Assembly: GCF_002240415.1 (NCBI RefSeq)
Contig: NZ_CP020028.1
Location: 1 to 64,000, forward strand
Length of the DNA: 64,000 bases
Direction: 5' to 3'
From: Paenibacillus kribbensis
Lineage (GTDB): Bacteria; Bacillota; Bacilli; Paenibacillales; Paenibacillaceae
The notes below the pieces were generated by a model. That model was not told where the DNA came from and searched no databases. It was given only the letters and a program-made list of their open reading frames with translations. Numbering within the stretch: position 1 is the first letter of the stretch; every line of letters starts with the position of its first letter. The translations under genes were made by a program, and so were the position numbers. Shown here piece after piece: positions 1-9,036 of the stretch.

Positions 1-907
1 TTGTGCGATCAGGTCAATTTCATGCAAGTGCTTTTACTCATCGTGGATGCATAGAAAAGTGCCTTTGGTTTCATCACACGGTATATTTCGGAGACTGCCT
101 TTGGAATATCCGGCACATGATACAGCATGTGATTGGCGATCACGATATCGAATTCTTCGTTGTGAAAAGGAATCGACTGAACGTCGGCTACAACGAATTT
201 GATTTGCCCTGTCGTGTCACGGATATTTTTGCGAGCTTCTTCCAACATACCGGGTGAAAGATCGGTGAGTGTTATTTTCCATGATTCAGATATTCTGTCC
301 GCATTCCTAGACCATAAAGTTCCATCTCCACAACCTATTTCTAAAATTCTGATATTCGATCGATTGCCTAAATGTTCAAAAAACCATCGATGCCATCCCT
401 GTTTATTCACGCCGCATTTTTCATATAATTCAATTCTAGTTTGTAACCGATTTGCCGTGTGGTACTGCTCCACCCAATCCTTCTCTATGTGTACCGCATG
501 AATAAGCTCAGCCAGTGCCATCCAATCCACGTGTTCTTCCCTGTATGAATTAACTTTTCTATAGCTTCGTCTATAGCTTTAAAAACGAATTGCAGATGAG
601 CTGTCTTTTGTAAAATGATCTCTCGTTGCATTTTTAATGAGCTTCGCAGATCCTGTTCCTGAATGTGGCTTTCCGTTACCATTTGTTTAATATCAATAAG
701 CGTTAAACCGAGATACTTTAACGTTTGTATCTTTTGCAGCTTAATCAAATCCAGCTTGTTATACATCCGTTGTGAAGCTTGACCGTAATTCGAAGGCTTT
801 AACAAACCTATCTGATCATAATATCTTAATGTTCTCACGGTAAGACCTGTTTGCTTTGATATCTGACCCGTAGTAAAATACTCATTTTTCTGCTCTCGGG
901 ATGGCAT
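1..907 (-). pseudogene. MerR regulator-SAM methyltransferase fusion, frameshifted and partial
   Basis: The N-terminal part (907 down to about 560) is a MerR-type DNA-binding domain with the helix-turn-helix near TGQISKQTGLTVRTLRYYDQ. The C-terminal part is a class I SAM-dependent methyltransferase with motif I ILEIGCGDGTLW and the acidic motif VVADVQSIPF. The two lie in different frames joined at 555-558, where adding one A (minus strand) to a run of four makes a continuous reading, EKVNSYREEHVDWMALAEL. A second one-base loss at 32-35 interrupts the C-terminus; after it the frame (KKHLHEIDLIAQ) stays open to base 1, so the gene continues outside the window. The start at 907 follows GAGGAG. 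MerR-methyltransferase fusions exist in Bacilli; the ligand and methyl acceptor are unknown. Real mutation and sequencing error cannot be separated here. Confidence 0.75.
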
Positions 908-998
908 GGTCTCTCCTCAGTTCTTATCTTAATTTCCCTAAAGGATTTTTGTTGGTTTAACAGTTCCCTCCTCTAGCCCTTTTTTTGTCATGAAGCTT

Positions 999-2442
999 CT
1001 ATTTATTCCCCTTGCGCACCTTTAACAGCTTACCTTTTACGGTCGTATTTTTCATAATCTCAAGTACAAGTGGTCCCTTGCCATTCAGAATTTCAACGTC
1101 TGTTACATGATCGAAAATTGTAATAATCCCTATATCGTCTGCTGTCACCCCGTCAAGCTTAGCGATTGTCCCAACAAAGTCTACGGCTCTAAGTTTCTTC
1201 TTCTTGCCGCCATTGAAGTTAAGTTTCATAATCTGTTGGTTTAATTGCTCGCGCTTATCTTTTTTCAGTTTAATTTTAACATGTAGCTTCTGTTCAAAAT
1301 CTTCTCTACAGCGATCGATAGCCTCCTCTGAGGGGGCTTTTACCGGTGAAATCGCAAATCCAATATATGCTTCAATATCGGCTAATCGTTTGCTATCCTT
1401 CGGAGTGACTATGGTAATTGCTTTACCCGTCTTGCCTGCACGTCCCGTACGTCCGGTGCGATGAACATAGCTCTCCTTCTCAAGGGGAACATCGTAATTA
1501 ATGACATGGGTGATATTCGTGATATCGATGCCCGGGCGGCTACATCTGTCGCAATCAAGTAACGAAATTGCCCCCTTCGGAACGCATTCATCACCTCGAA
1601 TCTTTCTTCTTGCTCCATACCCCCATGAATGCGATCACATGGATAATCGAGATCGGCCAATTCCCTGAATAATATATCGACATTCTCCTGCGTGCGACAG
1701 AAAATAATACAGCTGTCAGGATTCTCAACAATGAGCAGATTTTGAAGCAGCAACAGCTTGTCCGTCTCCATCACCTGAATAAGAGAGTGGTCAATGGTGG
1801 CTGTCGTGATACCGGTCGCTTTAATTTCAATGTTAACAGGATGATCCATATACTTGCGTGACAGTTGGTCCACATCGTCAGGAAAAGTAGCGGAAAATAA
1901 CATCGTAACCCTGTCGCTAGGCAGCGCCTGAATGATTGACTGAACTTGCTCAATAAAGCCATATTCAGCATCTCATCAGCCTCATCAATAACAAGATAGG
2001 CCATCCGTTCTAGCGATAGCGTGCCTCGCTCAATATGGTCCAATACACGCCCTGGCGTACCTACAACTATATGCGTTCTTTGTTTTAACTCAGCCTTCTG
2101 TATATGAAAAGGATGCTTCCCATAAAGAGACGTCACTTTATCCGCTTAAAGCGTCCAATATTGGTGATGTCTTCTTTGACCTGCAATGCGAGTTCACGGG
2201 TTGGCGTTAAGATTAAAGCTTGAGGCTTATTCTCATTCCAATCTACTAACTCGCAAAGTGGAATACCATATGCCGCTGTTTTGCCGCTACCTGTCTGTGA
2301 TTTGACGACAAGGTCCTTCTTCACAAGGGCAACTGGGATGACTTCCCGTCTGAACTTTTGTTGGCGTCTCATAGCCCAGGCTATTCAGCGCTCTCACGAT
2401 TTCTTCACTTAATGGATAATCTGTAAAATGCCTCTGACTCAT
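999..2442 (-). pseudogene. dbpA: DEAD-box RNA helicase DbpA/YxiN, multiply frameshifted
   Basis: ATP-dependent RNA helicase of the DbpA/YxiN family, which binds hairpin 92 of 23S rRNA through its C-terminal RNA-binding domain and acts in 50S assembly. Visible in order across frames: Walker [30 protein letters not shown], the helicase C motifs with [10 protein letters not shown], and a C-terminal domain rich in [18 protein letters not shown]. The frame breaks at 2345-2347 (one extra C on the plus strand), 2137-2139, 1959-1960 and 1531-1533 (one base missing each). Corrected length is 481 codons, against 479 residues for B. subtilis YxiN. The start at 2442 (MSQRHFTDYPL) fits the family N-terminus. 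The conserved sequence around each break argues for very recent mutation or sequencing error. Confidence 0.85.
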
Positions 2443-2624
2443 TTTCAACCTCTTCTGCGCTGTATTTGAATACCTATACCTATACCCATAGGATTTCATT
2501 GTGCATCTAACTTATACTCGTATAGTATACTCTATGGAAATGATTTGATCCCATGACTTCCTATATGTATGAATACATCATTGCAGCATTTTTGACTATA
2601 TACTAAACCCATAACTTAATCGAC

Positions 2625-2653
2625 TTGAAATAAAACCGTCTGGACGGTATAAT
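2625..2653 (+). promoter_or_regulatory. SigA promoter with palindromic operator for TetR-SMR
   Basis: TTGAAA (2625-2630), a 17-base spacer and TATAAT (2648-2653). The perfect palindrome ACCGTCTGGACGGT (2635-2648) sits in the spacer and touches the -10 box. This is a typical place and shape for autorepression by the TetR protein encoded just downstream. Binding by that protein is inferred from position. Confidence 0.7.
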
Positions 2654-2670
2654 AAAGTGGGTGATGAAAA

Positions 2671-3220
2671 ATGAATACTAATAAAAAAGAGTTAAAAAGA
2701 GAACTAATCCTTAAAGCCGCCTCACTGATTGTGCATGAAGAAGGAGTAGAAAAATTAACTTTAGAAGCCGTGCTAAGAAGGCAGGGATCAGTAAAGGAGG
2801 ATTGCTTTACCATTTTCCGAATAAAGATGCGCTGATTCTGGCATGGTTGAACAACTATCGACCAGCTTTGTCACCGAATTTAATGAGCGGGCAGAAAATG
2901 ACATGCATTCCAAAGGAAGATGGACTCGTGCTTATATGAATACATCATTGTCTGGAAACCATGGCGAAAATGACCTGTATACCGCTCTCTCTGCAGCTCA
3001 TTTTACTAACCCTCAAATGCTAGAACTACTTCAGGATGAGTATGCGAACATCCAAAATAAAATCGAAAACGATGAATTAGATCCGGTTCGTTCTACGATG
3101 GTTCGATTGGTTATAGACGGTTTGTGGTTTGCGGAAATGTTTGGGCTTGCTCCTCCCAATGAAGAATTGAGGCAAAAAATGATGGAAGAATTGAAAACAT
3201 ATATAAAGGAGAATGAATAA
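2671..3220 (+). pseudogene. TetR/AcrR family repressor, two frameshifts
   Basis: The N-terminus (MNTNKKELKRELILKAAS) enters a TetR helix-turn-helix that becomes regular, KKAGISKGGLLYHFPNKDAL, if one G is added at 2772. A second missing G at 2840-2841 must be restored to join the ligand-binding domain (MVEQLSTSFVTEF). Corrected length is about 183 residues, normal for the family. The stop codon overlaps the ATG of the SMR efflux gene by one base, so the two form an operon and the protein probably represses its own efflux pump. Start: ATG 2671; the ATG at 2664 is followed by a stop after five codons. Confidence 0.75.
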
Positions 3221-3570
3221 TGGCTTATCTTTTCTTGGCGATTTCTATTGTTGGTGAACTGATTGGAACTTCAATGCTTAAGGCTTCAGAAGGATTTACC
3301 AGACTGTATCCGACTCTATTCACGATTGTTGCGTTTGTTATCTCTTTCTTCTTTATCTCTCTATCCCTTAAGACGCTACCGTTAAATATGACTTATGCCA
3401 TCTGGTCAGGTGTAGGAGCCGTTGCGACAACGCTGATTTCAGTATTGATTTGGAAGGAAAAAATCAATACAGGGAGTGTCGTAGGTATTGCTTTAATTGT
3501 TATTGGCGTGGTGGTATTGAACCTGTTGGTGCAGGACACGGTGAGGCAAAAGGTACACAGAAGCAACTAG
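3220..3570 (+). CDS. small multidrug resistance (SMR) efflux protein
   Basis: 116 residues with four hydrophobic segments. The family marks are present: a Glu in TM1 (SIVGELIGTSMLK) that couples protons and drug, and the TM3 motif YAIWSGVGAVATTLISV. SMR proteins work as dimers in the cytoplasmic membrane and export cationic drugs or guanidinium-like compounds by proton antiport. The gene overlaps the TetR gene by one base. Whether it works alone or with a second SMR subunit is not visible; no second SMR gene is adjacent. Confidence 0.9.
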   Translation: MAYLFLAISIVGELIGTSMLKASEGFTRLYPTLFTIVAFVISFFFISLSLKTLPLNMTYAIWSGVGAVATTLISVLIWKEKINTGSVVGIALIVIGVVVLNLLVQDTVRQKVHRSN

Positions 3571-3615
3571 TTCAATCGTTCAAAGATGAGATAATAGGAA
3601 AATGTATTCAAAAGG

Positions 3616-3655
3616 AGAGCCCTAATGAAGGAAAGAACCACTTCACTAGGGCTCT
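3616..3655. terminator. bidirectional terminator between SMR gene and gntZ
   Basis: The arms AGAGCCCTA and TAGGGCTCT, extended by TGA/TCA past a mismatch, form a hairpin between two convergent genes. T-rich sequence follows on the minus strand. Confidence 0.6.
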
Positions 3656-3676
3656 GGAGATTACTACGACTATCGA

Positions 3677-5078
3677 TCACTGCCAGTTTGTATGAAAGAA
3701 TCCTGCCAAATCATTTCGTTCATAAGTGTGGGCACCAAAATAATCTCTTTGTGCTTGCAAAAGGTTAGCATTTGAAATGCCTGTCCGGTAACTATCGTAA
3801 TAAGTAAGTGAAGCACTTAAACATGGAAACGAAGTACCCGAATTAATGCCCTCACAGACAACTTTTCGCAATCCTGTTTGATATTCTTTAACCTTTTCAG
3901 CGAAATATGGGGCGATTAATAGATTAGCCAGATCGGCTGTTCTTGATATGTTTCGCTTATTACGTTTAAAAATTCTGCGCGAATGATGCAACCACCACGG
4001 AAAATAAGGGCAATATCTTTTAAAGGCAACTCCCATCCGTAAAGTTCAGAAGTCATTTTATATTGTATAAATCCTTGAGTGTAGGCACAAATTTTACCCA
4101 TATAAAAAGCTTGTCTAATGTACTCAATCCACAAATCTTTATCTAAACTCCGCTGACCAATCTCTGGGCCTGTCAGGATATTTTCTGCATAAACCCGTCC
4201 TCTTTTAAAGAGGAGATGTAACGGGCAAACAATGACTCTGTAATAATGGATGCTGGGATCCCATGATCAATTGCTTGAATGCTTGTCCATTTACCTGTGC
4301 CTTTTTGCCCTGTTTTATCAAGAATCACATCGACTAGTGGCAAGCCTGTTATTTCATCTTTTTTCCGTAAAATCTCTGCTGTGATTTGGAGTAAATAGCT
4401 TTTCAGTTCCCCTTGATTCCATATTTCAAAGATGTCAGCAATTTCATTCACTGATAAACATAACTTTTTTCTTAAAAATGTATAGGTTTCTGCGATTAAT
4501 TGCATATCTGCATACTCGATTCCGTTATGTACCATTTTTACAAAGTGACCGGATCCTTTTGGACCCATATAAACACAGCAAGGGTCTCCGTCCACTTGGG
4601 CTGCAATTTTTGTTAGAATAGGAGATGCCTTTTCATATACGTCTTTATCTCCACCAGGCATGATCGAAGGTCCTTTTAAAGCCCCAACTTCACCGCCGGA
4701 AATACCGATTCCTAAATAACCGATTCCTTTTGACTTCAATTCATCATATCTACGTTCCGTATCTTTGTAATGGGAGTTCCCACCGTCCATGATCACATCG
4801 CCTGCTTCAAGAAAGGGTAGTAATGTATCTATCACCGAATCGACCGGTTTGCCCGCTGTTACCATAAGGAAGATTTTTCTTGGGGTTTCTAAGGAGTAAA
4901 CAAAATCTTGAATTTCGTAGTAGGGATGGATGGATTGACCTTCATTTTTGTTTACAAGATTATCGGTTAAATCCCTCGTATAATTATAGACAGCCACTTG
5001 CTCACCTTTACCAGCCATGTTTAAAGCGATATTACTGCCCATTACCCCTAAACCGATGACACCAATTGTATTGAACAT
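3677..5078 (-). pseudogene. gntZ: 6-phosphogluconate dehydrogenase GntZ, two frameshifts
   Basis: Decarboxylating 6-phosphogluconate dehydrogenase, which oxidises 6-phosphogluconate to ribulose 5-phosphate. The N-terminus has the Rossmann motif GVIGLGVMGSNIALNMAGKG; the middle has GGNSHYKDTERR, GISGGEVGALKGPSIMPGG and KMVHNGIEY; the C-terminal helical part holds IFRGGCIIRAEFL, ASLTYYDSYR and QAQRDYFGAHTYER. The frame is lost at 4198 (one T missing on the plus strand) and at 3934 (one C missing). Corrected length is 467 residues, essentially that of B. subtilis GntZ. It is the last gene of gntRKPZ, with an AAGGAG ribosome site before the ATG at 5078. Intact coding sequence on both sides of each break suggests recent damage or base-calling error. 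Confidence 0.85.
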
Positions 5079-5187
5079 TTCTTCCTGCTCCTTTTATTTG
5101 AAATGAATAGGCAGTAAATCCACACTTATAGACTTAGAGGATTCTAAGAAAAGATAAGCGGGGGATCTACCGCCCGGAAATCATGGT

Positions 5188-6533
5188 TTATACGAATAAA
5201 CTAAGTACTAAAATAAATCCTAATCCGGCTACAGAAATGATTGTCTCAAGCAATGTCCATGTTGCAAATGTTTCTTTCATGCTTAAACCAAAATACTCTT
5301 TAAACATCCAGAAACCAGCATCGTTAACATGTGAAGCTATTAAACTACCCGCTCCCGTTGCAAGCACAACTAAAGCAAGATTAACGTCGGTTTGTCCCAA
5401 CATCGGAATAACTAAACCAGCGGTTGTTAAAGCTGCAACAGTTGCAGAACCTAAGGAAATACGTAAGATTGCAGCGATGATCCAGGCAAGCAAGATTGGT
5501 GATAATGTAGTTCCATTGAATAATTCGGCTACATAGTCACCTACGCCGCCATTAATCAGTACTTGTTTGAAGGCTCCGCCTCCCCCAATGATTAAGAGCA
5601 TCATCCCAATATGAGTAATAGCAGTTGTACAAGATGCCATTACGTTTTTGATTGGAATTTTCTTGCTATTCCCATGGTATAGACAGCAACCAGCAAGGAA
5701 ATCAACATGGAAGTTGATGCATCACCAATAAAACGGATCGCTGCTAGAAAACTATTATCTTCAACCCCCATTGTTTTTTGAAGCAAAGTAATAATCGTAG
5801 CAATAGACATTAAAATAACAGGAAGCATTGCAGTAAATACACTGATACCAAATCCAGGAGTTTCCTCGGACTTAAATACTTTTTGTTCACCTAAAGAGGC
5901 AATATTACCGGTTTTCGTAAATGATGCAGGTACGAGTTTTTTGGCAAGTTTGGTAAAAACAGGTCCAGCTAAAATAACTGTTGGAATGGCAATAATGAAA
6001 CCGTAAAGTAAAACCTCACCAAGGTTCGCGCCATATTCACGAGCAATAACTGTCGGTCCTGGGTGTGGAGGCAAGAAACCGTGTGTTACGGATAAAGCTG
6101 CAATCATCGAAATACCGAGATATAAGATAGAAACCTTTAATTCTTTTGAAATGGCAAATACGATTGGAATTAACAATACTAGTCCTACTTCAAAAAATAA
6201 CGCCACACCAATAATGAATGAAGCAGCTACGACCGCCCATTGAATATTTTTTTCACCAAATTTGTTAACGAGGGTCATGGCAATTCTTTGAGCACCACCA
6301 GAATCAGCGATCAACTTACCTAACATCGCTCCAAGTCCAAAGATTAACGCTAAGTGACCAAGTGTTCCGCCTAATCCGGCTTCAATGGTTTTGACAATTT
6401 CCTCTAATGGCATTCCAAGTGCTAAAGCCACACCGAACGATACAATGATTAATGAAATAAAGGTGTTTAATTTGAAGCCCATGATTAAAACTAATAGTGC
6501 TAAAATTCCAATCGCTACAACGATTAATGGCAT
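5188..6533 (-). pseudogene. gntP: gluconate permease GntP, one frameshift
   Basis: Gluconate:H+ symporter of the GntP family with about 12 hydrophobic segments and the family-typical stretch THGFLPPHPGPTVIA. The first 297 residues are in one frame and the last 150 in another; adding one T to the plus-strand run at 5658-5661 joins them as [19 protein letters not shown]. The repaired protein has 448 residues, the size of B. subtilis GntP. It lies between gntK and gntZ, 26 bases after gntK, with a G-rich ribosome site before the ATG. Confidence 0.85.
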
Positions 6534-6559
6534 TGTAATTACCCCCTGATTTTAACTTT

Positions 6560-8098
6560 TTAGTGTTTTATTAAGCCTCTTTGATAATTGGCAATCCGTG
6601 TATAATCGTCTTCTAATACTCTGGATAGGTTAATGAAAATCGGCAGCAATTTCCTATACTCCTTTGTTGCTTCTTCTTTTGGTGTATGTTTGTTGGTGCT
6701 GCCAACCATTTCAGAAACGACTTCAAATGATTGGATTTTTCCGGTGGCATACAAGCCTAAAATACAAGCTCCTAGACAAGAACTTTCGTAGCTTTCTGGA
6801 ACGACGACTTCAGATGCGAATATATCAGACATCATTTGCCGCCAAACATCTGACCTTGCGAAGCCTCCTGTAGCTTGAATTCGGGTCACAGGACCGTCCA
6901 TGCATTCGGTTAATGCTAAAAATACGGTGTACAAATTGTAAATGACTCCTTCCAGGGCTGCGCGAATCATATGTTCTTTCTTATGTGACATCGTTAAACC
7001 GAAGAATGAGCCACGTACGTCTGGATTCCATAAGGGCGCACGTTCACCAGCGAGATATGGGTGGAATAACAATCCATCAGATCCTGGTCTTACACGTTCA
7101 GCAATCTGGGTTAATACATCATATGGATCAATTCCTAGTCTTTTCGCTGTTTCTACTTCTGATGAGGCAAGTTCGTCACGAATCCAGCGCAGGACCATCC
7201 CGCCATTGTTTACCGGCCCGCCAATTACCCAGTGCTTTTCTGTTAAGGCATAACAAAATATTCTTCCCTTTTCGTCTGTTTGCGGCTTGTCTATAATGGT
7301 TCGAATGGCACCGCTTGTCCCAATTGTGACGGCAACTTCGCCTTTTCGTATGGCATTCACACCCAGATTAGAAAGGACTCCATCGCTGGCTCCAATGACA
7401 AATGATGTCTGTGGATCGATACCCATCTCTTTTGCTAAATCTGAATTACAGTTGGTAAATATCTGGGTTGTTGGTACGAGCTCAGATAAATGAGAAGGTG
7501 TTATACCAGCAATTTTTAATGCTTCTTCATCCCAATCCAGGTTTTCGAGATTCATCATGCCCATGGCTGAAGCCAGGGAATAATCAACAACATACTGATC
7601 AAAGAACTTTTTGAAAATATATTCTTTAATTCCAATATATTTTTTAACCTTGACAGCGATTTCAGGAAGATCATTCACAATCCAAGCTATTTTAGTTAAT
7701 GGCGACATGGGGTGAATTGGTGTTCCTGTTCGTTTATAGACTTCTTGGCCATTCAATTCGTCTTTTATTTTATGTGCCCATGCTTCACTTCGATTATCTG
7801 CCCAAGTGATACAAGACGTAAGCGGCAGGTCATTTTCATCCATCGCAATGACACTATGCATGGCACTGCTAAATGAAACAAACGACAGCTTTTTTTGTGA
7901 GTGATGTTTCATTATGTTCGAAATGGCTTGTAGGACTGCTTGAAAAATCTCTTCCGGGTTTTGTTCTGCTGTCGCTATATCCGGTGTATAAAGCGGATAC
8001 CCAATATTTTCTTGTTGGATGACTTCGCCTTTTTCACTAAATAAAACTGCTTTCGTACTTGTGGTCCCGATATCTATACCTAACATATAGTTAGTCAT
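6560..8098 (-). CDS. gntK: gluconokinase
   Basis: ATP-dependent kinase of the FGGY family, 512 residues, making 6-phosphogluconate from gluconate. The N-terminal phosphate-binding loop is GIDIGTTSTKAVLF (residues 7-20), the catalytic region contains GASDGVLSNLG, and a second nucleotide-binding motif GTSGAIR and ATGGFARSDVWRQM follow. Length and order match B. subtilis GntK. The start overlaps the end of gntR by 8 bases, so translation is probably coupled. It is intact, unlike gntP and gntZ downstream. Confidence 0.95.
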   Translation of the reverse strand: MTNYMLGIDIGTTSTKAVLFSEKGEVIQQENIGYPLYTPDIATAEQNPEEIFQAVLQAISNIMKHHSQKKLSFVSFSSAMHSVIAMDENDLPLTSCITWADNRSEAWAHKIKDELNGQEVYKRTGTPIHPMSPLTKIAWIVNDLPEIAVKVKKYIGIKEYIFKKFFDQYVVDYSLASAMGMMNLENLDWDEEALKIAGITPSHLSELVPTTQIFTNCNSDLAKEMGIDPQTSFVIGASDGVLSNLGVNAIRKGEVAVTIGTSGAIRTIIDKPQTDEKGRIFCYALTEKHWVIGGPVNNGGMVLRWIRDELASSEVETAKRLGIDPYDVLTQIAERVRPGSDGLLFHPYLAGERAPLWNPDVRGSFFGLTMSHKKEHMIRAALEGVIYNLYTVFLALTECMDGPVTRIQATGGFARSDVWRQMMSDIFASEVVVPESYESSCLGACILGLYATGKIQSFEVVSEMVGSTNKHTPKEEATKEYRKLLPIFINLSRVLEDDYTRIANYQRGLIKH

Positions 8099-8822
8099 TT
8101 TGTTGCACTACCCCTTTAGACAGCATTTGTTGTGACATCCATAAGTCTTCTACTTTACCTTGAACATCATCAAAGTTTTCATGTAAAGACTTGATCATGA
8201 GGTCTCTATCTTTTCCCTTGATCGCTTCAATATAAAGCTCATGATTTCTTACAACCCGTGTAAAGTCTTCATACTTTTCTTTGAAACGCATACGCATCGA
8301 CAAAAGGATGAGGCTTTCCATAACGGGCTTTAAATTATTCCAGATCATCAGGATGTATGAATGATTAACTGCACGAATAATCGTTTCATGGAACAAGACA
8401 TCTTGATATGAAAACTCATCAGCATCACTATATTTAATTGCGACTTTCATCATTTCCAGTATTTTACTAAGTTCCATTGCTAAATCATTAGTGTCCATCT
8501 TTACAAGCCGTTCAAATACAAACGATTCTATGAGTAGACGGACATCATAAATTTCTTCTATTTCTTTTTCTGATAAACCAATAACAACTGCACCCATTCT
8601 TTCTAATCGGATGATATTTTCGGATGCCAGTATTTTTAACGCTTCACGAATGGGTGAGCGACTTACAGCAAAATCTGCAGCTAATTTATTTTCTGATAAT
8701 ATGGTACCGCTTTCAATTGCGCCAGAAATAATACGCATTCTAAGCTCGCATGTTACACGATCACCAGCAGAGGCTTTTAAAAGCCATTTGGAGGGATATA
8801 GGAATTCCCTTGATTCGACCAT
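8091..8822 (-). CDS. gntR: gluconate operon repressor GntR
   Basis: Founding member of the GntR family: an N-terminal winged helix (FAVSRSPIREALKILASENIIRLERMG in part) and a helical FCD ligand domain that binds gluconate. The ATG at 8822 is preceded by GAAGGTG and gives 243 residues, the exact length of B. subtilis GntR; the longer open frame up to 9014 runs through the promoter and is not used. Similarity to the B. subtilis protein is high across the whole length. It is the first gene of the operon and represses it through the operator just upstream. Confidence 0.95.
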   Translation of the reverse strand: MVESREFLYPSKWLLKASAGDRVTCELRMRIISGAIESGTILSENKLAADFAVSRSPIREALKILASENIIRLERMGAVVIGLSEKEIEEIYDVRLLIESFVFERLVKMDTNDLAMELSKILEMMKVAIKYSDADEFSYQDVLFHETIIRAVNHSYILMIWNNLKPVMESLILLSMRMRFKEKYEDFTRVVRNHELYIEAIKGKDRDLMIKSLHENFDDVQGKVEDLWMSQQMLSKGVVQQND

Positions 8823-8848
8823 AAATTCACCTTCTTGATTATTCAAGT

Positions 8849-8866
8849 ATACTTGTATACAAGTAT
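8849..8866. promoter_or_regulatory. GntR operator, perfect 18-bp palindrome
   Basis: ATACTTGTATACAAGTAT is perfectly self-complementary and is, as remembered, the operator sequence known for B. subtilis GntR. It overlaps the last bases of the -10 box of the gnt promoter and the expected start site, so bound GntR would block RNA polymerase until gluconate releases it. Confidence 0.9.
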
Positions 8867-8892
8867 TATAATCTAAATTTTTAATTTTGCAA
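8865..8892 (-). promoter_or_regulatory. SigA promoter of gntRKPZ
   Basis: Read on the minus strand: -35 TTGCAA (8892-8887), a 16-base spacer, -10 TATAAT (8870-8865). The GntR operator follows directly, and the gntR ATG is at 8822. Confidence 0.8.
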
Positions 8893-8994
8893 GCGTATCC
8901 ATCGCGTGTGTCCAAATGGAAAAAAGAAGCACATATGTGCAAATGCACAATCAATTTCGTCTGTTCTTCAATATTTTTTACGTTCCGCAATCGA

Positions 8995-9014
8995 TATAAT
9001 GAAAGCGTAATCAA
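8995..9014 (+). promoter_or_regulatory. -10 box overlapped by a CcpA cre site, glycerate permease
   Basis: TATAAT at 8995-9000 is followed at once by ATGAAAGCGTAATCAA (8999-9014), which fits the cre consensus WTGNAANCGNWNNCWW at every position. A cre box on the start site should give glucose repression of the permease-kinase operon starting at 9037. The -35 region is poor. The call rests on consensus fit and position. Confidence 0.55.
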
Positions 9015-9036
9015 AAATTGCCCGGGGGTTAGGCAG

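Noticed and set aside
8823..9014. Longer GntR protein starting at 9014
   Set aside because: It would read through the gnt promoter and operator; the ATG at 8822 gives the family length.
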